Assembly: GCA_903885415.1 (NCBI GenBank)
Contig: CAISIP010000237.1
Location: 1-6,598, forward strand
Origin: an uncultured beta proteobacterium
GTDB lineage: Bacteria > Pseudomonadota > Gammaproteobacteria > Burkholderiales > Burkholderiaceae_C
Length of the DNA: 6,598 nt
Direction: 5' to 3'
Part shown: positions 1 through 6,598 of the stretch, one piece after another
How positions within the stretch are numbered: the stretch's first letter is position 1
How the letters are laid out: every line of letters starts with the position of its first letter
Translations under genes and position numbers: made by a program
Notes under the pieces: model-generated
Database searches by the model: none
Told to the model about the DNA's origin: nothing
The model's input: only the letters and a program-made list of their open reading frames with translations

Positions 1-425
1 ATGATTCCGATTTGCAGAATCGCGGCACGCAGGGTGATGGGCGCAGCCCTGCCAGCGCTGTGGGCAAAGTCGGGGCCGGCGGAAACGCTGGCGCCGATTT
101 CGGTGGTCGCCTTGTAGAGCAGAAAAAGCCCGCCTGAAATCAGGATCATGTCGCGCCAGGAAAGGCTCTGACCGAAAATCGATAGCACCGGCTCGACCAG
201 CGTGACAATCCAAGCCAGACTCGCCAGCAACATTAGCCGGGTGACAAGCGCTAGGGCAAGACCCGCCTTGCGCCCGAACGCACGCTGGTCTTCGGGCAGT
301 CGATTCGAAAGAATCGAAATGAAAACCAGGTTGTCGATCCCGAGGACGATCTCAAGCGCCACCAACGTCAGCAGCGCGATCCAGACCGTCGGGTCGCTGA
401 TCCAGTTGAAAGCAAGAAATTCCAT
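1..425 (-). CDS. TerC family integral membrane protein (partial, 3' end beyond left edge)
   Basis: The minus strand reads open from an ATG at 425-423 to the window edge, giving the first 141 residues. The start MEFLAFNWISDPTVWIALL followed by LEIVLGIDNLVFISIL is the hallmark of TerC-family proteins; the acidic motif E25-I-V-L-G-I-D31-N32 lies in the first membrane helix. Hydrophobic segments sit near residues 12-40, 54-77 and 90-110, with a fourth beginning near 130. The family includes proteins linked to tellurium resistance and to manganese or other metal-ion export across the inner membrane; the substrate here cannot be told. The ATG is chosen because the family motif begins about 25 residues in, the usual spacing. 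No strong Shine-Dalgarno sequence precedes it. The gene is divergent from the ligase-dehydrogenase operon and shows no functional tie to it. Confidence 0.88.
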   Translation of the reverse strand, partial: MEFLAFNWISDPTVWIALLTLVALEIVLGIDNLVFISILSNRLPEDQRAFGRKAGLALALVTRLMLLASLAWIVTLVEPVLSIFGQSLSWRDMILISGGLFLLYKATTEIGASVSAGPDFAHSAGRAAPITLRAAILQIGI

Positions 426-494
426 CGATAAATAGCGCTCGTTAAACAAGTTGATTGTGGCAGTCCGCGCTTAACCCGATGTCCCGTAAGGAAT

Positions 495-515
495 CGGTCC
501 GTCGCGCGCGGACCG
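495..515. repeat. Perfect 7-bp inverted repeat, possible operator or leader hairpin
   Basis: The arm CGGTCCG (495-501) is repeated in reverse complement as CGGACCG (509-515), separated by the 7 bases TCGCGCG. It lies 64 bases upstream of the ligase start. The centre-to-centre arm distance is 14 bases, longer than one helical turn. It could be a protein-binding dyad or fold as an RNA stem-loop if transcription starts upstream. No run of T follows, so it is not a standard terminator. Confidence 0.4.
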
Positions 516-569
516 CAGCGCTTGACCCCTCGCAACCGCCTCGGGGTGGCAACGCTTAGATTCGATTCT

Positions 570-575
570 AGGAGA
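570..575 (+). promoter_or_regulatory. Ribosome binding site of the operon's first gene
   Basis: AGGAGA stands four bases before the ATG at 580. It is the best Shine-Dalgarno match in the window and fixes the start of the ligase gene. Confidence 0.75.
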
Positions 576-579
576 CGCC

Positions 580-2354
<1,775 letters not shown>

Positions 2355-2358
<4 letters not shown>

Positions 2359-3443
2359 GCACGGGAAGTCCGGACGGCGCACAGCGCAGCCCTGCGCAAC
2401 GTGAAGGCCCCGGCGTCAGGGCCACGGCAACTGAAAAGCCGCACATTCCCGCGCCGCCATCGGGTCCGGTCGGCTGGGAGCGCGGCTTCTCGATCGGCAT
2501 GTTGCACGACATGCTGCGCGTTCGCAGAATGGAGGAAAAATGCGCCGAACTGTATGGGCAGCAGAAGATCCGCGGTTTCCTGCACCTGTACATAGGCCAG
2601 GAGGCTGTTGCCGCAGGGGCGATGCGCGCCCTTGCGCCGGACGATGAGCTCGTCGCCACCTACCGAGAGCATGGCCACGCACTGCTGCGCGGCGTCGGCA
2701 TGCGGGCGATCATGGCCGAGATGTACGGCAAGCGCGAAGGCTGCTCGCGCGGTCGCGGTGGCTCGATGCATCTGTTCGACAAGACGCGGCACTTCTACGG
2801 CGGGCAGGGCATCGTCGGCGCCGGGATCCCGCTGGCGGTCGGGCTCGCGCTGGCGAGCAAGATGCAGCGCTCAACGCGCTTGGGTGCCTGCTTTTTTGGC
2901 GAAGGTGCAGTGGCTGAAGGCGCTTTTCACGAATCCCTGAACCTGGCGGCTCTGTGGCAACTGCCGCTGCTTTTTTTCTGCGAGAACAACCTGTACGCGA
3001 TGGGAACTGCGCTCAAGCGCTCCGAATCGCAACCCGACCTGTGCCGCAAGGTCGACGCCTATGCGATCCCTGCGCTGTCGGTCGACGGCATGGACGTGGT
3101 GGCGGTTTACGAGGCAGTCACGGCTGCTGCCGCACGCGTTCGCGGTGGCAGCGGCCCGATATTTCTCGAACTACGGACCTACCGCTTTCGCGCGCATTCG
3201 ATGTTCGACGCCGAGCTCTACCGCGCCAAGAACGAGGTCGACGCCTGGAAGCTGCGCGGCCCGATCCACACCTTCAGCGCACGCTTAAAACAGCAGGGCG
3301 ATCTGGATGAGCAAGCCTTCCAGGAACTCGATGCCAAAGCGCAAGCCGAGGTGGCCGACGCAGTTGCATTTGCAGAGGCCGGAACACTGGAGCCGGTACA
3401 GGACCTGCTGCGCGACCTGCTCACCGCGCCCGGGGACGCCTGA
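2355..3443 (+). CDS. pdhA: 2-oxoacid (pyruvate-type) dehydrogenase E1 component, alpha subunit
   Basis: This 362-residue protein is the thiamine-diphosphate-binding alpha chain of an alpha2beta2 E1 that decarboxylates a 2-oxoacid and reductively acylates lipoyl-E2. GFLHLYIGQEAV, YREHGH (103-108) and CSRGRGGSMHLFD are family signatures. The ThDP/Mg motif runs from G182-E183-G184 to E210-N211-N212; the usual sequence is GDG, so E183 replaces the standard metal-binding Asp. The active-site loop reads YRFRAHSMFD with H281, where common members have RGHSMSDP. The first 42 or so residues are rich in Pro, Gly and Ala and precede the normal family start, an unusual extension. ATG 2355 is coupled to the ligase stop (ATGA), with GAGG at 2344-2347 at suitable spacing; a later internal start cannot be excluded. 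Pyruvate is the likeliest substrate, but acetoin or branched-chain oxoacids cannot be excluded. Confidence 0.9.
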
Positions 3444-4441
3444 TGGGTCGAACGATCAGCTACCGCCAAGCTTTACAGGAGGCGCTGCGAGAAGCCATGC
3501 TGGCGGACTCGCGGGTATTTCTGATGGGCGAAGACGTCGGCTGCTACGGCGGTACTTACGCGGTGTCCAAGGGTTTGCTGGAGGAGTTCGGCGCCGACCG
3601 GGTACGCGACACGCCGCTTTCCGAACTCGGCTTCGTGGGTGCTGGCATCGGTGCCGCGCTGGGAGGCATGCGCCCCATCGTCGAAATCATGACGGTCAAC
3701 TTCAGCCTGCTGGCGCTCGACCAGATTGTCAATACCGCCGCGCTGCTGCGCCATATGTCGGGCGGGCAGTTTTCCGTACCACTGGTGATCCGGATGGCGA
3801 CCGGTGCCGGTCGACAACTGGCGGCGCAGCATTCGCACAGTTTCGAAGGTTGGTATGCGCACATACCGGGCCTGCGCGTGCTGGCGCCAGCGACGGTCGT
3901 CGACGCAAGGCGCATGCTGGCACAGGCGCTGGCGGACCCGGACCCGGTGCTGTTTTTCGAGCACGCGCAGTTGTACAACATGGAGGCCGAACTTCCCGAC
4001 GACGATGGTGGTCCGCAAGGCAGCGTAGATATCTGCAGCGCCGCGGTGCGTCGCGTCGGAGCCGACCTCAGTCTGATCACCTACGGAGGCTCGCTGCCCA
4101 AGGCGCTGCAGGCGGCTAGGGAACTCGACGCCGAAGGCATAGCCGCCGAGGTGATCGACCTGCGCGTGCTGCGCCCCCTTGACGACGTCACCGTGATGGC
4201 GTCGGTGCGCAAGTGCCGCCGCGCCTTGGTCGTCGATGAAGGATGGCGTTCGGTAGGCATTGCAGCAGAAATCATGGCGCGCATCGGCGAGCAGGCTTTC
4301 TTCGAGCTCGACGCGCCGCCGGCGCGCGTCTGCAGCCAGGAGGTTCCGGTGCCCTATGCCCGCCACTTGGAGGAGGCTGCGCTGCCGCAGCCGGCCGGCA
4401 TCGTTGCCGCGGCGCGCGCCTTGTTCGGTAAGGCGACATGA
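3443..4441 (+). CDS. pdhB: 2-oxoacid (pyruvate-type) dehydrogenase E1 component, beta subunit
   Basis: This 332-residue protein, close to the usual length of about 325, is the partner of the preceding alpha chain. Family signatures include the start TISYRQALQEAL, FLMGEDVGCYGGTYAVSKGL, DTPLSELGFVGAGIG with the conserved E61 that activates the ThDP aminopyrimidine ring, and AAQHSHSFEGWYAHIPGL with H130 and H132. The C-terminal transketolase-like domain contains IDLRVLRPLD, VVDEGWRSVG and SQEVPVPYARHLE. The beta chain normally supplies the surface that binds the E2 peripheral-subunit-binding domain, and such a domain is present in the next gene. The ATG overlaps the alpha-subunit stop by one base (TGATG), with GGGGA at 3432-3436 as ribosome binding site, and the end overlaps the E2 start by four bases. 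No inactivating change was seen. Confidence 0.93.
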   Translation: MGRTISYRQALQEALREAMLADSRVFLMGEDVGCYGGTYAVSKGLLEEFGADRVRDTPLSELGFVGAGIGAALGGMRPIVEIMTVNFSLLALDQIVNTAALLRHMSGGQFSVPLVIRMATGAGRQLAAQHSHSFEGWYAHIPGLRVLAPATVVDARRMLAQALADPDPVLFFEHAQLYNMEAELPDDDGGPQGSVDICSAAVRRVGADLSLITYGGSLPKALQAARELDAEGIAAEVIDLRVLRPLDDVTVMASVRKCRRALVVDEGWRSVGIAAEIMARIGEQAFFELDAPPARVCSQEVPVPYARHLEEAALPQPAGIVAAARALFGKAT

Positions 4442-5685
4442 TCCGCTTCGAATTGCCGGCGCTGGGAGCGGACATGGACTCCGGAACCCTTCTCGAGTGG
4501 CGCATAAAGCCGGGCGAGCGGGTGCATCGCGGCCAGGTGGTCGCCGTCGTCGACACCTCCAAGGCCGCAGTCGATGTCGAGATCTGGAGCGAGGGCGTGG
4601 TTGACGAGTTGGTGGTGCAGCCCGGCCAGAAAATTCTAGTGGGCACCCTGCTCGCGACATTGCACCCGCCCGAAGAGGCCGCCGTGCTCCCAACTACGGC
4701 GACCGCGGCGCATTCTGCTGCTGGCGCCGCTGCGCTGGCGGCGGCGCCAGCGCGTGCACCCGAACACACCCTGCAGGCGCCGACCGATGCCGCCCAACCC
4801 ACAACAGCCACCGCAAGCAGGCGCAGGTGGGTATCGCCGGCTGCCCGAAGGCGGGCGCAGGCACTCGACATTGATGTGGAGGTCCTGACTGGCAGCGGCG
4901 CCCAGGGTTCCATCACGATCGCCGACGTCGAGGCGGCGGCCAGTGGACGCACGGTGACGGCGACACCCGGGACAGACCGCATACGCGATATGCGACGGGC
5001 CATCGCCGCGGCCATGAGCCGCTCCAAGCGCGAGATACCGCACTACTACCTCCACGAAACCGTGGCCATGGGCACGGCGCTCGACTGGCTGGCCCGGCGC
5101 AACGCCGACCTGCCGCTGACGGCGCGCATCCTGCCGGCGGCGCTGCTGCTAAAGGCTGTGGCACTGGCGCTGCGGCGCAGCCCGGCTCTCAATGGCCTGT
5201 ACACGCAGAGCGGGTTTGAGCCTTCAGGGGCGGTGCACGCGGGCGTCGCGATCGCGCTGCGCGGAGGTGGGCTGGTCGCCCCGGCGATCCACCATGTCGC
5301 CGACAAGCCGCTGGAACAGCTCATGCGCGAGCTGCTCGACCTCGTCAAGCGTGCCCGGGCCGGCTCGCTGCGCAGCTCCGAAATGAGCGATCCGACCATC
5401 ACCGTGACCAACCTGGGCGATCAGGGCGTCGAGTCGGTGTTCGGCGTGATCTACCCGCCGCAGGTGGCCCTGGTGGGCTTTGGCCGGATTACGGCTCGCC
5501 CCTGGCTAGCCGGACCCACGCTGCAGTCGATGCCGCTACTGTGCGCCACGCTCGCGGCCGACCACCGGGTCTCGGACGGGCATCAGGGGGCCCGGTTCCT
5601 GGCCGAGTTGCGGGAACTGTTGCAGCGCCCGCAAGCTTTGGACCCGGCTGCGGGGGCAGCAATGACCAGCAGGGCTGTCGCATGA
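4438..5685 (+). CDS. pdhC: Dihydrolipoamide acyltransferase (E2) of the 2-oxoacid dehydrogenase
   Basis: This 415-residue protein carries the swinging lipoyl arm and transfers the acyl group to CoA. Domains in order: one lipoyl domain (about 1-78) beginning LPALGADMDSGTLLEW, with lipoyl-lysine K42 in VVDTSKAAVDVE; an Ala/Pro/Thr-rich flexible linker (about 79-128); a peripheral-subunit-binding domain (133-168, SPAARRRAQALDIDV to ITIADVEAAA); a short second linker; and the acyltransferase core from about 180, ending in ADHRVSDG with catalytic H376 and D380. G26 and G53 sit at -16 and +11 from K42, positions known to matter for lipoylation, while the usual DKA is SKA. A single lipoyl domain is common in this class. 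AAGG at 4430-4433 precedes the ATG. The gene overlaps both neighbours by four bases. The acyl chain is inferred to be acetyl from context only. Confidence 0.92.
   Translation: MIRFELPALGADMDSGTLLEWRIKPGERVHRGQVVAVVDTSKAAVDVEIWSEGVVDELVVQPGQKILVGTLLATLHPPEEAAVLPTTATAAHSAAGAAALAAAPARAPEHTLQAPTDAAQPTTATASRRRWVSPAARRRAQALDIDVEVLTGSGAQGSITIADVEAAASGRTVTATPGTDRIRDMRRAIAAAMSRSKREIPHYYLHETVAMGTALDWLARRNADLPLTARILPAALLLKAVALALRRSPALNGLYTQSGFEPSGAVHAGVAIALRGGGLVAPAIHHVADKPLEQLMRELLDLVKRARAGSLRSSEMSDPTITVTNLGDQGVESVFGVIYPPQVALVGFGRITARPWLAGPTLQSMPLLCATLAADHRVSDGHQGARFLAELRELLQRPQALDPAAGAAMTSRAVA
4720..4751. repeat. Perfect 9-bp inverted repeat inside the E2 linker coding region
   Basis: GCTGGCGCC (4720-4728) is mirrored by GGCGCCAGC (4743-4751) around a 14-base spacer. 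It falls in the Ala-rich linker between the lipoyl and subunit-binding domains. The mRNA could form a very GC-rich hairpin here. Alanine codon bias alone makes such repeats more likely, so a function is uncertain. Confidence 0.5.
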
Positions 5686-5939
5686 GCGCGCCCGGGCTAG
5701 TGTCGCGCGACGCGGTGGTCGAAGTGCTGCGCACCATCGCTCCTGAAGTTGAGGCCGCAGCGCTCGACAACCTGCTCGCACTGCGCCATCAGGTCGACCT
5801 GGACTCCATGGATTGGCTCAATTTCCTGATCGGACTGCAGCAACGCTTTGGCGTGGAAGTTCCCGAGTCGGACTACGCAAGACTGGTGTCGCTCGACGAC
5901 CTTCTAAACTACCTGCACGACCGGGCGTCGCAGCATTAG
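5682..5939 (+). CDS. Stand-alone acyl carrier protein (phosphopantetheine-binding)
   Basis: This 85-residue protein has the size and pattern of a single carrier domain: helix I (about 7-20), the phosphopantetheine attachment motif D41-S42-M43-D44 at the start of helix II, a GVEVPESDY turn into helix III, and a helix IV in LDDLLNYLHD. Ser42 would receive 4'-phosphopantetheine from a holo-ACP synthase and then carry an acyl group as a thioester. Compared with E. coli AcpP, helix II reads WLNFLIGLQQRF, and the acidic E41, E47, E48 and E49 positions are N47, Q53, Q54 and R55. This argues against housekeeping fatty-acid-synthesis duty. An in-frame upstream ATG exists at 5541, but ATG 5682 is preferred: it forms an ATGA overlap with the E2 stop, has AGGG at 5671-5674, and gives exactly one ACP domain. 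It is the last gene of the operon. Confidence 0.88.
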   Translation: MSAPGLVSRDAVVEVLRTIAPEVEAAALDNLLALRHQVDLDSMDWLNFLIGLQQRFGVEVPESDYARLVSLDDLLNYLHDRASQH

Positions 5940-6598
5940 AGCCCGCCAGCGATTGGCTTCGGGCCCCTGAAGTCCGGGGCGGCCACCAGGGTCGAAAGCG
6001 GAAGCCGCGCCATCTCGGCCAGCAGCAGTGCCAGTTGTCGGGCCGAAGCCGCAATCAACGTCCGGCCCTTGTCAGCCGTCGCAGCAGCAGCATTACCCAC
6101 GGCGCCCTGCGGGTTGTAATCTTGGGTTTGCCAACCGAATTTCGCACTCTTTCCGTTCCCCAAAATCGGGTACTGCGCGGCACGCACCTGCGAGGTCGAT
6201 TGGAAATCTTCCGCGAGAGCCATGTCAACCCAATGCGGCTGCAGCGCCAGCATCATCGATGTTTCGATGTCGCCCCCATGGATGCCGAAACGGTGCTCGT
6301 GCGGGTTAAATAGTGCCTCCACCTCGGCGCCCATCGGCATGCCGTACCAGTTGCTGCAAAAAACAATCATGTCGTGCCGCTCGCGCAACGCGCGCGCGAC
6401 GATGTCCATCACGCCGACTTGTCCGCCATGCGCATTGAAAAGCAGCAGCTTGCGTATGCCGGAAAATGCAACCCCGGCACCGATCTCGCTCCAGACCCGA
6501 ATCAGGGTTTCCGCACTCAGGCTCAGTGTTCCGGGAAAGCGTGCGTGCTCGTTGCTGCTGCCCACCTGCTGGGTCGGCAGCACCAGCACCGGCAGTTC
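5936..6598 (-). CDS. Creatininase family amidohydrolase (partial, N-terminus beyond right edge)
   Basis: The minus strand is open from the right edge to a TAA at 5938-5936, giving the last 220 residues. VLPTQQVGSSNEHARFPGTL and the following LSLSAETL are typical of the middle of creatininase-family proteins. The metal and active-site motifs NAHGGQ (6437-6420) and HGGDIETS (6280-6257) correspond to the family's NGHGGN and HAGE-ETS. The family comprises metal-dependent cyclic or linear amide hydrolases, including creatininase, formamide hydrolases of flavin or riboflavin-like pathways, and the mycofactocin peptidase MftE; the substrate here is unknown. The N-terminal part with the first metal ligands lies outside the window. 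The frame is still open at the edge (reading Glu-Leu-Pro before the GTG at 6589), so that GTG is not the true start. It converges on the ACP gene with a four-base overlap of stops, so it belongs to another transcript. Confidence 0.87.
   Translation of the reverse strand, partial: ELPVLVLPTQQVGSSNEHARFPGTLSLSAETLIRVWSEIGAGVAFSGIRKLLLFNAHGGQVGVMDIVARALRERHDMIVFCSNWYGMPMGAEVEALFNPHEHRFGIHGGDIETSMMLALQPHWVDMALAEDFQSTSQVRAAQYPILGNGKSAKFGWQTQDYNPQGAVGNAAAATADKGRTLIAASARQLALLLAEMARLPLSTLVAAPDFRGPKPIAGGL

Larger units (their letters stand above)
426..579. promoter_or_regulatory. Divergent intergenic region between terC-like gene and the ligase-dehydrogenase operon
   Basis: This 154-base gap is the only sizeable non-coding stretch in the window and must hold the start signals for both divergent genes. 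It includes an AT-rich patch around 423-460, next to the terC-like start, and a GC-rich half with inverted repeats next to the operon. No sigma-70 box pair with proper 16-18 base spacing was found on either strand, so individual promoters are not called. That the region is regulatory is inferred from position. Confidence 0.45.

Noticed and set aside
202..435. Small plus-strand open frame of 77 codons
   Set aside because: It lies antisense to the TerC-family gene, has no ribosome binding site and has no protein-like features.
522..561. TTGACC as a sigma-70 -35 box
   Set aside because: No acceptable -10 hexamer lies 16-18 bases downstream; the sequence there is GGTGGC-like. The nearest weak match (TAGATT, 557) is too far away and would put the transcript start in the ribosome binding site.
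546..561. TGGCAACGCTTAGA as a sigma-54 promoter
   Set aside because: The GC of the -12 element is missing at the required distance from the GG.
2971..2977. Run of seven T in E1 alpha as a programmed slippage site
   Set aside because: The normal frame continues through the conserved ENN motif and on to a full-length protein, and no alternative product is suggested.
3473..4693. Long open frame (406 codons) on the minus strand across E1 beta and E2
   Set aside because: It is a codon-bias shadow of two clearly conserved genes, with an Arg/Ala/His-rich composition and no recognisable domain.
5541..5681. Upstream in-frame extension of the ACP reading frame
   Set aside because: It overlaps the conserved catalytic end of E2 in another frame and adds 47 Pro/Gly-rich residues not belonging to an ACP; ATG 5682 has the operon-style overlap and a ribosome binding site.
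5963..5980. GCCCC/GGGGC stem after the ACP gene as a terminator
   Set aside because: It has only five base pairs with an eight-base loop, no T tract follows, and it is inside the creatininase-family coding region.

Overview
The window is GC-rich, densely packed bacterial DNA. Its gene types (a TerC-family membrane protein, an AcsA-like acyl-CoA synthetase, a heterotetrameric-type 2-oxoacid dehydrogenase and a creatininase-family amidohydrolase) suit a Pseudomonadota chromosome, most likely beta- or gammaproteobacterial. This placement is an inference from composition and protein style, with no marker gene to confirm it.

Layout. Bases 1-425 hold the 5' part of a TerC-family gene on the minus strand, running off the left edge. 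A 154-base divergent intergenic region (426-579) carries a perfect 7-bp inverted repeat and the ribosome binding site for the main operon. Bases 580-5939 are one tight plus-strand operon of five genes: AcsA-like acetate-CoA ligase, E1 alpha, E1 beta, lipoyl-bearing E2, and a small stand-alone acyl carrier protein. Every junction overlaps by 1 or 4 bases. From 5936 to the right edge lies a minus-strand creatininase-family gene, lacking its N-terminal part, whose stop codon overlaps the ACP stop codon tail to tail.

How the genes may work together. E1 alpha plus E1 beta would decarboxylate a 2-oxoacid (pyruvate is the default guess) on thiamine diphosphate and pass the acyl group to lipoyl-Lys42 of E2, which transfers it to CoA. 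The ligase keeps the four residues that form an acetate-sized pocket, so it would make acetyl-CoA from acetate. Both routes converge on a short acyl thioester. The unexplained member is the ACP: its phosphopantetheine serine is intact, but its recognition helix has lost most of the acidic residues of a fatty-acid-synthesis ACP. The operon is closed on both sides by oppositely oriented genes and has no E3 (dihydrolipoamide dehydrogenase), so E3 must be borrowed. The working hypothesis is a dedicated module that generates short acyl thioesters and loads them on its own carrier protein.

The ligase has Leu where the adenylate-forming A8 motif normally has Arg, and E1 alpha has Glu where the ThDP/Mg motif normally has Asp. 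These may be subfamily signatures of the module. No RNA gene, mobile element, CRISPR array or convincing terminator was seen.
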